Below are positions 1-9,094 of a DNA stretch of 64,000 nucleotides, one piece after another (position 1 is the first letter of the stretch; each line of letters starts with the position of its first letter). The stretch covers positions 4,311,001 to 4,375,000 of the forward strand of contig NZ_JAZHRR010000001.1 in NCBI RefSeq assembly GCF_036924515.1, given 5' to 3'. The stretch comes from Bradyrhizobium sp. AZCC 1610 (GTDB lineage Bacteria > Pseudomonadota > Alphaproteobacteria > Rhizobiales > Xanthobacteraceae). A program made the translations under genes and the position numbers. Below the pieces are notes generated by a model. It saw only the letters and a list, made by a program, of their open reading frames with translations. It searched no databases and was not told the origin of the DNA.

Positions 1-1287
1 CGGCTCGCTCCGACGCGGCGGCTTGCGATCGACCCGCTTCTTCGGCGGATCCGGCTCGACGCGCCTGATCGGGACATTGACCTTCAGCGGCTGCGGGGGC
101 GGCGGCTGCACGTTGCAGGGACAGGTCGGCGCGGCCAGCGCAACGTTTTGCGGCACGGCGGCGTTGGCGGCGGCAACCGCCGGTGTGAACTCGGGACGGT
201 TGCGCAGCCGCTGTTCCAGCTTGCGCGCGGTCGCGCTGAGATCGCTGTCGGGGAATTTCGCCAGGAACGAGCGATATCCGGACGCGGTGTTGGTGAGCAC
301 GGCCTCGTTCCATGCCACCATGCGCCGGTGCCGAACCAGCCAGTCGCGCGCCAGCCGCCCAAGCGCTGTCTGCGGGAAGAGGCCCGCAAAGGCCTCATAC
401 GATTCGTCGGTGCCGTCGGCCACGATCAGCTCGTTCGCCGCCTCGACCGGCTTGCCCTTCAGATCGCGGGTCCACTCGGCGACCGTCTTCTTCGGAGCGG
501 CCGCAGGCTTCGGCCCGGCGACCGACGCGCCCGAAAAGCGGAAATCCTCGGTCAGCGAGGAGCTGTCCCACGGGGTCTGCCGCCCTTCGGTGACCTTGTT
601 CACCGCAAGCCGCACCCGCTTGAAAGTCTCCTCGATCGGAATGTTCTGCTCCTTGCCGGCCGCCAGCAGCGCATTCGTATACGGGCTGTTGGAGCCGGAG
701 CCGTCCTCCGCGACCGCGCCGGGCGACGTCGAGAACGACAGGAACGTACCGGGAGCGCCGACCTTGGCATCGATGAGGGCAAGCCCGCCGCCGGCGGTCT
801 TGAGGTCCGGGAACGGATTGTTGCGACAGGCGTCGAGCATCAGGATGCGCATCTTGCTCGGCACCGACGTCAGCGTGTTCAGGATGTCGTTGAGGCGCAC
901 CGCCTGGATCGGAATGTCGGCTTCCCGCTTCGGATCGATATCGATCGGAACCAGAAAGTTCTCGCCATCGATCTGCAGCCCGTGACCGGCGTAAAACACC
1001 AAAGCTACGGTATCAGCGCCCTTGGCCGCCACCTTGCCGGCGAATTCGCTGACTGCCTCCCGCATCTGGCCTTGCGAAAGATCGGCCGCGGTCGAGACCT
1101 CGAAGCCGGAATCGGTCAGCATTTGCGTGATCGCCCTGGCGTCATTGGCCGGATTGGGCAGCGCCGGCACCGAACGATAGGCGGACTGGCCGATCACCAG
1201 CGCGAGGCGACTTTCAGCAGACGCCGAATGTGTTCCCAGCAGAACCGCAGCGGGAATCATCAGCTTGAGCAGCGTGTCACGGAACAT
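1..1287 (-). CDS. Exported caspase-family (peptidase C14) protein, cut by window edge
   Basis: The gene reads leftward off the window, so only the first 429 codons are seen and no stop is visible. Residues 1-24 form a signal peptide ending Ala-Ser-Ala, so the product should act outside the cytoplasm. A caspase-like fold follows at about 26-250, with the catalytic histidine in YAGHG (His102) and the cysteine in LDACRNNPF (Cys154), both intact. Beyond about 265 comes a helical region, then a tail rich in Pro, Lys and Arg. A GGGAGG ribosome site lies 7 bases before the ATG, which fixes the start. The family are cysteine proteases related to metacaspases; the substrate cannot be read here. The gene is divergent from a small lipoprotein gene and close to a TpsB/FecR/CHASE2 cluster. 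Confidence 0.9.
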   Translation of the reverse strand, partial: MFRDTLLKLMIPAAVLLGTHSASAESRLALVIGQSAYRSVPALPNPANDARAITQMLTDSGFEVSTAADLSQGQMREAVSEFAGKVAAKGADTVALVFYAGHGLQIDGENFLVPIDIDPKREADIPIQAVRLNDILNTLTSVPSKMRILMLDACRNNPFPDLKTAGGGLALIDAKVGAPGTFLSFSTSPGAVAEDGSGSNSPYTNALLAAGKEQNIPIEETFKRVRLAVNKVTEGRQTPWDSSSLTEDFRFSGASVAGPKPAAAPKKTVAEWTRDLKGKPVEAANELIVADGTDESYEAFAGLFPQTALGRLARDWLVRHRRMVAWNEAVLTNTASGYRSFLAKFPDSDLSATARKLEQRLRNRPEFTPAVAAANAAVPQNVALAAPTCPCNVQPPPPQPLKVNVPIRRVEPDPPKKRVDRKPPRRSEP

Positions 1288-1422
1288 GATGCCACCTCCC
1301 GGCAATGCAGGCTACGGATTGGTCATGGCCCCGGAGCCAAAGGTTCAAGCCGGCGGCGCGTTGTGAGGCGTGACAAGGGCTCGATTCAACGGCGATCTTG
1401 CCGCAGGCCCAAGTCCTGCGCA

Positions 1423-1436
1423 GTGATGCAAATCAC
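1423..1436. promoter_or_regulatory. CRP/FNR-type palindrome GTGA-N6-TCAC
   Basis: GTGATGCAAATCAC is a perfect inverted repeat (GTGAT-N4-ATCAC). It matches the core of CRP-family sites and differs from the FNR/FixK box (TTGAT-N4-ATCAA) only at the outer bases. It lies between the divergent caspase and lipoprotein genes, 70 bases before the lipoprotein ATG. The regulator is inferred only. Confidence 0.4.
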
Positions 1437-1506
1437 AGTATCGGGATCGTTATCTGGGCAACATGCCCTGTTCTGGCGCAGCGTGTTCGGGTTAAAACAC
1501 CCTCCG

Positions 1507-1914
1507 ATGCGGCGGATCGTGAATCATATAGCGCTGGTTGTGGGCGCAGCGCTGGCGCTTGCGGGTTGCGGCTTTGCCGACGTCCGCTCGCCGGTGCCCG
1601 AGTTCATGCGCGCCAAGGCGCCCGAGCCGCCCCCGCTCGAGCCGGCGCCCGACGCCAAGCGGATGCTGAAGGAGAAACTGGACTCGGTGTTCACGGCGGC
1701 CTCGCAACCGACCAATGTTCGCGTTTCCGAGCCGCGCCCCAACCTGCGCGGACCGGGCTGGACCGCCTGCGTCAAGGCCGAAGTGATTTCGGTGACCGGC
1801 AAACCGCTGGGCACGCAGACCTACCGAATCGAGATTTCCGAAGGCGTGATTGCGGATCGCCGGCAGATCGAGCCGGAAGACACCTGTACCAGCGAGAGCT
1901 ACGAGCCGATCTAG
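1507..1914 (+). CDS. Small lipoprotein of unknown function
   Basis: 135 residues. A short basic start and hydrophobic stretch lead to a lipobox (LALAGC) with the modified cysteine at position 21, so the mature protein should be lipid-anchored in the envelope. A Pro/Glu/Ala-rich segment (about 35-50) is followed by a compact domain of about 80 residues containing two cysteines (in WTACVKAE and EDTCTSES) that may pair. The ATG is chosen because it directly starts the lipoprotein signal; a much longer open frame upstream is antisense to the caspase gene. I recognise no named family. It ends two bases before the convergent TpsB gene. Confidence 0.75.
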   Translation: MRRIVNHIALVVGAALALAGCGFADVRSPVPEFMRAKAPEPPPLEPAPDAKRMLKEKLDSVFTAASQPTNVRVSEPRPNLRGPGWTACVKAEVISVTGKPLGTQTYRIEISEGVIADRRQIEPEDTCTSESYEPI

Positions 1915-1916
1915 CC

Positions 1917-3650
1917 CTATAGACAGCGGGTTGCCGCCCGGACCGGACAGAGCTTCAGCGCACTCGAAAGCGAGAACAGCACCCGCACGCCGCGGGTGGG
2001 ATTGTCGGGCGCGCGATAGCCGAGCGGCGCGGCAGCGCCGATGTCGGCCTGCAAGCCGTCGGCGAGGAAGAAGCGAACGCCGCCGCCGGCCGAGGTCAGC
2101 GAAAGGCCATCGCTAAGCCGATAGCCAGAGTTCCAGGCGACGCCGCTATCGACGAAACCGTAAAGCTGATAGCCGCTCAGATATTGAAGGTTCGTCTTCT
2201 GGTCGAAGCGCAGTTCCACCGAGCCCGCCAGACCGTTATCGCCGCTGATCTCGGCGCTGCCATAGCCGCGCCCGAACGCGATGCCGCCGAGATAGAATTG
2301 CTGCGAGGTGAACAGCGGGCCGGACCCCGTCTGGCCGGCCGACGCAAGTTTCAGCGACCATGCGTCCGACAGCGTCTGGTAACGCGTGAACCAGAAATTC
2401 AGCGCGGAGAATTTGCCGGATGCGCCGTCGCGCGACAGAAAGTCGTCGCCGCGGTGCGAGGCGCCGAGAATGTCGAGGCCCTGGCGATAATTCACTGTCA
2501 GATAATTGGTGCCACCGAAATTGTCCTGCAGCCGGTAGTCCGAGGTGAGGCTCGCAGTGCGGATGCGATCGGCGTAGATCGCGCCGAACACGTCGTTTTC
2601 GGAAGCATTGGTGAAAGCGGAGGCCGCGATAAGCGTCAGGCTGGACTTCTGCGATTGCAGCGGCGCGATGCTGCCGCGAATTTCGAACGACTCGGTTTTG
2701 ATGTTGTCGCTGTAGAGGCGACGGAAATCGCCGGGCCAAACCTCGCTGTAGTATCCCGACGCACCGATGCGGGCGCCGTCGGCGCCGACGGGAATCTCGT
2801 AGGACAGACGGCCGAACGCGAGCTGCCGCGGATCGCCGGGCGTGGTGGAGAGGTTGAAAACCAGCGAGTCGCCTGGCGTGAGATAGGAGTTGAACGCCGC
2901 CGTCCCGTAGCTTTGCCACGGTCCGACCGACGACGATCCGAGATTGTCGACGCCGAACGAGGTAAAGACGTGCCAGGTCTTGAGAGACAGGATCAGGCGG
3001 AAATGGCCGCTCGCGGTGCCGATCTCCTCGATCGCAGTGTCCTCGATCCGCACGCCGGGCCGACTGTTGATCAGAAGCAACTGCCGTTCGAGAGTCGCAA
3101 GCCGCGAAGGCCGCTCCGTCAGCACGGCTTCGAGCATCGGCCGGACACCGAATTGTTCGGCGCCGTCTCCCTTCAGCGTCAGCTCCGTGATGCTGCCTTC
3201 GATGACTTGAATATGAAGCTGGCCGCCCTGGATGTCCTGCGGAGGAACGATCGCCCGGCTGAGGTGAAAGCCGGCGGCGCGATAGACGTCGCTCACCGCG
3301 GTGGCGATAGTCGCCAAGTCGGCCTGCGATACTGTCTTGCCGATGTAGGGTTGATATGTCGCGACCAGCCGGTCCTGCGGTATCGCTACGGCGCCGGTGA
3401 TCGAGACGTGCTTAAGCACGAACAGTGGCTTGGAATCGCCCTGCCCCTCCGTCCCCGCAAATTGCGGCGACGGCAACCGGGGCCGCCCATTGGCGCCCTG
3501 GCTCGATTGCTGATCCTCGAAACGTTTTTCGATCTGTCTCGGATCATAACCGGGCTGGTTCGCGTGCTGCGCGTGCGCGGGAGAACAGGCGGTGCACAAA
3601 CCGAGGCCAACCATCAGCAGGCAAAATCGGACAATGACCGCTGCACACAT
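1917..3650 (-). CDS. ShlB/FhaC/HecB-type outer-membrane transporter (TpsB)
   Basis: Outer-membrane beta-barrel of the two-partner secretion (Omp85) family, which exports a partner protein across the outer membrane. With the start used here it has 577 residues, normal for the family, beginning with a signal peptide that ends near AHAQ. A POTRA region (about 75-150: LFVLKHVSITGA through the EGSITEL strand) precedes the barrel, and the family VRGY motif appears as FGRGYG. The protein runs about 13 residues beyond the last hydrophobic strand, which is unusual for a barrel. An ATG 57 bases upstream (3707) is possible but has no ribosome site and would bury the signal peptide. No large haemagglutinin-like TpsA partner lies in the window; the divergent FecR-domain gene is the nearest exported neighbour. 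Confidence 0.85.
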   Translation of the reverse strand: MCAAVIVRFCLLMVGLGLCTACSPAHAQHANQPGYDPRQIEKRFEDQQSSQGANGRPRLPSPQFAGTEGQGDSKPLFVLKHVSITGAVAIPQDRLVATYQPYIGKTVSQADLATIATAVSDVYRAAGFHLSRAIVPPQDIQGGQLHIQVIEGSITELTLKGDGAEQFGVRPMLEAVLTERPSRLATLERQLLLINSRPGVRIEDTAIEEIGTASGHFRLILSLKTWHVFTSFGVDNLGSSSVGPWQSYGTAAFNSYLTPGDSLVFNLSTTPGDPRQLAFGRLSYEIPVGADGARIGASGYYSEVWPGDFRRLYSDNIKTESFEIRGSIAPLQSQKSSLTLIAASAFTNASENDVFGAIYADRIRTASLTSDYRLQDNFGGTNYLTVNYRQGLDILGASHRGDDFLSRDGASGKFSALNFWFTRYQTLSDAWSLKLASAGQTGSGPLFTSQQFYLGGIAFGRGYGSAEISGDNGLAGSVELRFDQKTNLQYLSGYQLYGFVDSGVAWNSGYRLSDGLSLTSAGGGVRFFLADGLQADIGAAAPLGYRAPDNPTRGVRVLFSLSSALKLCPVRAATRCL

Positions 3651-3836
3651 ACTTCTCAGTACATCTACGGAGAGAAACCTCTGCACATCGGTGGAACCGC
3701 TAGCCATATGATTTCAATAGAGTTTTATGGTGAACGGATGGTTAATTCGATCCTTTGGAAGCAAGGCTTTCGCTCACTCAATGTTGAAACATTTCCGATA
3801 GTCGTTCGGGATAAAGCGGCAATCGGAGAGAGTTTC

Positions 3837-4931
3837 ATGCGTGCGATCCTTCACGTCACAAGAGCCCTCGGGACAGCGTTCGTCCTGGCGACGGCTTCCG
3901 CCGCTTTCGCTGCCGACGGCGACGACTGGACCGTGCACAAATCCTCGGGCGAGGTGTGGCTCGCTGGCAGCGGCGTGCAGCAGGCATCGCTGAAACAGGA
4001 AGACGTGTTGAAGCCCGGCGATACCGTTCGCACCGGCCGTACCGGGCGCGTCCTCCTGAGGCGCGGCGACGAAATGATCCTGGTTTCGCCGAATTCCGTG
4101 GTCGGCGTCCCCGCCCAGAAGAAGGAAGGACTCTCGACGACCATCGTGCAGCGGGCCGGCTCGATCCTGCTTGACGTCGAAAAGCGCAACGTCAAACATT
4201 TCGAGGTCGAGACCCCCTACCTCGCGGCGGTGGTGAAGGGCACGCAATTCCGTGTCACCGTCAATGCAGGGAAGACCACCGTCGACGTGGTCCGCGGTCA
4301 GGTTGAGGTCGCAGATTTCAAGTCGGGTCAGATCGCCCAGGTGATGGCCGGGCAGCACGCGACGGCCTTCGCGAGCGGCAAGGTCGGGCTGTCGCTGGGC
4401 GGAGCCGGCGTCCTCGCCCCGATCGAGCACGGCAAGCCGCGCGCACCTTCGATCGAGCGCGTGCCGGTGCCGCGCGGCGGTCTCTCCGCGCCACGCCATG
4501 CAGCCAACGGACACAACAAGCATGCGAGCGCCCATCCCGCGAGGCATGGCGTCACTCGCATCTCCTCGTCGATCGGCGAAGTTCGAATGAACCTCCATCG
4601 CGTTACCAACGGTCTCGCCCATGGCGGTTCGGCTTCGGTCGGCGCGGCGCGGGGCGCCTCCGAACCCAATACGGTCTGGAGTTCATCAACTCCCGGCACC
4701 GACACGGCCGCCGCCAACAATGGTCAGGGAGACAATGGCAACGGATCCGTCGCCAGTGCCGCCGGTCGAGCAAATGCAAGCGCGGTAGCGGCTGTCGCCG
4801 GAGGCAACAGCAATAGCGGCAATAGCAACGGCGGCAATGGCAATGGCGGCAGCGAAAATGCCGCCAACGGGAATGGCAACGGAGCCAACGGCAGTGGCCG
4901 TGGCAACAGTGGACACGGAAGAGGCCGCTAA
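3837..4931 (+). CDS. Exported FecR-domain protein with Gly/Asn-rich tail
   Basis: 364 residues. Signal peptide 1-25 ends in an Ala-Phe-Ala site. A FecR domain (about 30-165) shows the family's beta pattern, including GDTVRTGRTGRVLL and the stretch from TPYLAAVVKGTQFRV to VVRGQVEV. FecR domains act in the periplasm, sensing or passing signals to membrane partners. From about residue 300 the protein is almost only Gly, Asn, Ser and Ala, ending in a short basic Gly-Arg tail, unlike FecR itself. GGAGAG lies 6 bases before the ATG. The CHASE2 gene starts 65 bases downstream, so the two are probably co-transcribed; FecR and CHASE2 genes often lie together in other bacteria. The Gly/Asn tail could make it a secreted passenger, but this is a guess. 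Confidence 0.85.
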   Translation: MRAILHVTRALGTAFVLATASAAFAADGDDWTVHKSSGEVWLAGSGVQQASLKQEDVLKPGDTVRTGRTGRVLLRRGDEMILVSPNSVVGVPAQKKEGLSTTIVQRAGSILLDVEKRNVKHFEVETPYLAAVVKGTQFRVTVNAGKTTVDVVRGQVEVADFKSGQIAQVMAGQHATAFASGKVGLSLGGAGVLAPIEHGKPRAPSIERVPVPRGGLSAPRHAANGHNKHASAHPARHGVTRISSSIGEVRMNLHRVTNGLAHGGSASVGAARGASEPNTVWSSSTPGTDTAAANNGQGDNGNGSVASAAGRANASAVAAVAGGNSNSGNSNGGNGNGGSENAANGNGNGANGSGRGNSGHGRGR

Positions 4932-4996
4932 CCGCACAATCAACTGCAAGAGAGCTGAACGACCGGTCAAACCCGAAACACCAGAATGGTGACCAA

Positions 4997-7724
4997 GTGA
5001 AACGATATCGGCCGCATATCTTCGTGATGATTGCGCTGGCAATCGTCCTGGCGGGCGGCTGGCACAGCTCGCTTCGCAACACCCTGGCCGACCTGCGGTT
5101 CGCCTGGCAGTCGCGACAGGTCAGCGGCAACATCGTGGTGATCGCGATCGACGCATCGTCGATCGACAGGATCGGCGTCTGGCCATGGCCGCGCCTGCTC
5201 CACGCCGAACTGATCCGGCAGCTTGAGAAGGCGGACGTCCAGGACATCGCGCTCGACGTCGACTTCTCCACGCCTTCCGATGCGTCGTCGGACCGAAACT
5301 TTGCCGAAGCCCTGCAGAACGCCGGCGGATCGGTCGTGCTGCCCTCGTTCCAGCAGCCTCGCACCGACAAGACCACGCTTCACGTCAATCGCCCGTTGCA
5401 GCAATTCGCCGAACATTCCTGGCCGGCGGTCGTCAATGTCGAGGTGGGACCCGACGGCCTCGTCCGCCGTTATCCGTTCGGCGAGAAGCTGGACGGCAAA
5501 TTCATGCCCTCGCATGGCTGCCGTGCTCGCCGGTCAATACGCGGAAAAGCGCACGCCGTTTCTGATCGACTTCAGCATCCGGACTGCGGGAATCCCCAAA
5601 GCGTCCTTTGCGGACGTGCTGCGCGGCGACCCGGCGACGCTGCAAAAACTGCAGGGCAAGAAGGTCATTATCGGGGGCACGGCGCTCGAACTCGGTGACC
5701 GCTTCAGCGTCCCGAACGGCGCGATCGTTTCCGGCCCCGTGTTGCAGACGCTGGCCGCGGAATCGCTATTGCAGAACCGCGCGCTGCAATGGACCTCGCA
5801 CGTCGTCACGCTGACCGGCCTGGCCCTGCTCGCCTTGATCATGCTGTTCTCATGGCGCCGCCTTTCCGCCGGCAAGCGAGTGGCGCTGCTCGCCGCAACC
5901 GCTGTCTCCCTCGAGGCCGGCGCGTTTGCCCTGCAGGCGGCATTCCCGCTCATTCTCGACACGTCGCTGATTCAAATCGCCATCATTGTCTATATCGCGG
6001 CCATCGCACTCGACGAGATCGATATCAAGGATCTGCTCGGCAGGGTCGCCGAGAGCCGCTTTCAGCGCGTGGCGATGGCGCTCGGCGACGGTCTGATCTG
6101 CACCGATTCCAGTTACCTGATCACGGTCTGGAATCCGGGCGCGACCGCGATCTTCGGCTATCTGCCGGAGGAAATGATCGGCCGGCCGTTCGACGAGATT
6201 TGCGCACGTGACGGAGCCGTTGCCACGTCCTCTTTCTCCATCAAGAACGCCGCACATCTCGCTCCCGGATCGGTAGTCGAATTCGACGGACGCCGCAGCA
6301 ATGGCGAGGTGTTTCCGGTCGAGGCCAGCTTCTCCGGCTGGCAGGGCACCGACGGGTTTCAATTCGGAGCGATCCTGCGCGACATTTCGGTGCGAAAGCG
6401 CGAAGCCGAGAGGATTCGATACCTCGCCGAACACGACACGCTGACGGGTCTGATCAACCGCAACACGCTTCACGCCGGCCTGGCCGCGATGATTGCGAAA
6501 GCCGAGGCCGAGGGTTGCGAAGTGGCGCTGCTGGTGGTCGGCCTCGATGGCTTTCAGCAGATCAACCACATGCTCGGTCATGCCAGCGGCGATCTCGTGC
6601 TTCGCGGCATTTCAGAGCGGTTGACGGCGGGAATTCCGGTATCCGGCATGGTCGCGCGATTGAGCGGCGATGAATTCGCCGTCGCCGTCCGGATGAGCGA
6701 TATCGGCGAAAACGTCAGCCGCTTCGCCGAGCAGATCGGCGCGAGCTTCGAGGCACCGCTGCTGGCCGGCAACCGCCGGCATCGCGTCCGGGTCAGCATC
6801 GGCGCCGCGGTTTTCCCCGGCGGCGGCCGCAGCGCGGACGAGCTGCTGAGCAATTCCCATTTGGCATTGAGCCACGCCAAAGCGAGCAAACGCGGCGGTC
6901 ATGTGCTGTTCGAGGACGCGATCCGCCGCAAGTTGCAAACCCGTCTGACGCTGGAAGCGGAACTGGCGGCGGCCGCGGAGCACGATGAATTCGAACTGTT
7001 CTATCAGCCGCAACACCATCTGGCCGATGGCCGCCTGATTGGCGCCGAAGCGCTGATACGCTGGCGCCATCCGGTACGAGGCCTGGTTTCGCCGGCTGAA
7101 TTCATGCCTATCGTCAATACCTCGCCAATCTCTGAGAGAATGGCGGAGTGGGTTCTCGACACCGCCTGCGCCAAGGCAGCCGCTTGGGAACGCACCGGCC
7201 ACCAGCTTCGCATCGGCGTCAATCTCTCGCCCTCGCAGTTCCAGTCCGGCGATCTTGCAGGCTCGGTCGCGCAAGCGCTTGCCCGCACCGGCTTAAGCCC
7301 GACCAGCCTCGAGCTCGAGATTACCGAGGACATCCTGCTCCACGATGAGAAGGGCGCGCTGAACACGTTCCTGAAGATCCAGGAGCTGGGTGTTCGGATC
7401 GTGTTCGACGATTTCGGCACCGGCTTTGCAAGCCTTAGCTATCTGAAGAAATTCCCGCTCGACGGGCTGAAGATCGACCGCTCCTTCGTGTTCGGATTGC
7501 TGGCCAATCCCGACGACGCGGCGATCGTGAGTTCGACGATCGGACTGTCCAAGCAACTGGGCCTGTCGGTTATCGCCGAAGGCATCGAGGACCGGGCCAC
7601 CGCCGACTTCCTGGTCAGGATGGGCTGCGAAGAGGGACAAGGCTACTTCTTCGGACGGCCGATGCCGGCACGTGATTTCGAAGCCAAATTCCTGATCACC
7701 CCCGCCGCTGCCGAGGTGGCGTGA
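4997..7724 (+). pseudogene. CHASE2-PAS-GGDEF-EAL c-di-GMP signalling protein, frameshifted in CHASE2
   Basis: Frame-corrected length is 908 residues from a GTG start. The order is an N-terminal membrane segment, a periplasmic CHASE2 sensor domain (about 20-260), three transmembrane helices (about 265-345), PAS (about 350-460), GGDEF (about 475-630) and EAL (about 645-890). The first frame is good to DGKFMPS and then degenerates; the second resumes exactly as MAAVLAGQY, so one extra base at 5511-5513 splits the CHASE2 domain. The GGDEF signature is SGDEF with DGFQQIN in place of the usual metal-site segment, so cyclase activity is doubtful. The phosphodiesterase motifs EALIRW, DDFGTG, KIDRSF and AEGIE are intact. 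It may be a real null allele, a sequencing error, or allow a shorter cytoplasmic product from an internal start. Confidence 0.8.
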
Positions 7725-7858
7725 CGGCTGGACGGCCTGACCAGACTGAAAGATCGGTTAACGCGACCGCTCAAATCCGAGCTTTGCAACAACGCTATTT
7801 TCCATCTCTTTTCGCTAGCCTTGCCCTGTGAACGCGATAAGCAGGCGGCGCCCTAGGG

Positions 7859-9094
7859 GTGCCGTTGGCAAAAAACCGCGAACGGGATTCGGGGAAAGTG
7901 GCTGATATTACCGACACATCGACGGTGCGCCGTGCATCGAGCAAGGATGCGAACGCGCGTGCACCAGACTCCGGCGGCGAGTTGATGCCGCTCGCCGGCG
8001 TTTCCGCAGGCCAATGGCGCGCGCTTTCCGAGCGCGCCGCCGAGCCGAACGGCTATTACTTGCCCGAATGGGAACTAGCAGTGAACGCGTCAGCGCGGGG
8101 TCGCGTCAACGCTGCCGCACTCGGCGCGTGGCGCGATGCCTCCAGCCTGATCGGCCTGGTGCCCGTGATCTCGATGTGGCGCGCCTACAAGATCCCTCTG
8201 CCCGCTTTGGTCAGCGCCGATCCCTACGGCACGCTTTGCACGCCACTGCTTGATCGCGACATGGCGGAAGAAGCCGTCACGGGCATTCTGCAGCAGGCCC
8301 GGCGGGCTGGCGCGCATGCGCTGATCTTCCGCGCCACCTCGCTTGATGGCGCGGCCCTGAAAGCCTTTACCGATGTGCTGCATCGCAGCGGCATGCAGCC
8401 CGTGGTGCTGCAATCGCATGTCCGCGCCTGCCTTGATACCACCGGTGACGCCGACGACGTGCTGCGCGAGGCGCTGGGCGCGAAGAAACTGAAAGAACTG
8501 CGCCGTCAGCGCAATCGCCTCGCTGAACACGGCCCCGTCCACTTCGACGTGGCGAGGACGCCTGCCGAAATGGCCACCGCCGTCGAAACATTCCTGATGC
8601 TGGAGGCCAGCGGCTGGAAGGGCCAGCGCGGCACCGCGCTCTGCCAGGACGACGGCGATGCGGCCTTCGTCCGCCGCGCCACGTCAGCGCTGGCCGAGAC
8701 AGGCCAGTGCGAGATCGTGACCCTGCGGGCCGGCGAAACGCCGGTGGCAGCCGCCATCGTGCTGCGCCATCAGGATCGCGCCTTCTACTTCAAGCTCGGC
8801 GTCGACGAGCGCTTTGCGAAGTTTTCGCCGGGCGTGCAGCTGACGCTGGAATTGACCCGGCATCTCTGCACGGATCCGGCCATTCGCCTGGTCGATTCCA
8901 CCGCCGCTCCCGATCATCCCATGATCAACCCGATCTGGCGCGGACGCCTTGCGATCGGCGACGTCCTGATCCCGTTGCGACGGCGCGATCCGGTCGTGTC
9001 GCTGATCCGCGCCGCGCTCGGCTTGCGCGGCGCGATCCGCGAGCCGGTACGCCGCATCGTTCATTTCGTCAGAGCACGGCAGGAGAAATCCTAA
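7859..9094 (+). CDS. FemAB/CelD-like GNAT-fold acyltransferase
   Basis: 411 residues from a GTG start; further in-frame starts lie at 7898 (GTG) and 7985 (ATG) just before the conserved domain, so the first 42 residues, poorly conserved in appearance, may be untranslated. The body resembles the GNAT-fold acetyltransferases of the FemAB/CelD (BioF2-like) type: SLIGLVPVI, the basic helix KKLKELRRQRNRL, FLMLEASGWKGQRGTAL and FYFKLGVDERFAKFSPGVQL. Such enzymes transfer acyl or aminoacyl groups to polysaccharides, lipids or peptidoglycan precursors; the substrate here is unknown. The C-terminus is basic. The next gene starts right after the stop codon, so the two form an operon. Confidence 0.75.
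   Translation: MPLAKNRERDSGKVADITDTSTVRRASSKDANARAPDSGGELMPLAGVSAGQWRALSERAAEPNGYYLPEWELAVNASARGRVNAAALGAWRDASSLIGLVPVISMWRAYKIPLPALVSADPYGTLCTPLLDRDMAEEAVTGILQQARRAGAHALIFRATSLDGAALKAFTDVLHRSGMQPVVLQSHVRACLDTTGDADDVLREALGAKKLKELRRQRNRLAEHGPVHFDVARTPAEMATAVETFLMLEASGWKGQRGTALCQDDGDAAFVRRATSALAETGQCEIVTLRAGETPVAAAIVLRHQDRAFYFKLGVDERFAKFSPGVQLTLELTRHLCTDPAIRLVDSTAAPDHPMINPIWRGRLAIGDVLIPLRRRDPVVSLIRAALGLRGAIREPVRRIVHFVRARQEKS

Noticed and set aside
148..1506. Long rightward open frame leading into the lipoprotein gene
   Set aside because: It is antisense to the caspase-like gene, whose catalytic motifs are clear; only the part from 1507 has a lipoprotein signal.
2184..3836. Long rightward open frame upstream of the FecR gene
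   Set aside because: It runs antisense through the TpsB gene; the signal peptide and ribosome site place the true start at 3837.
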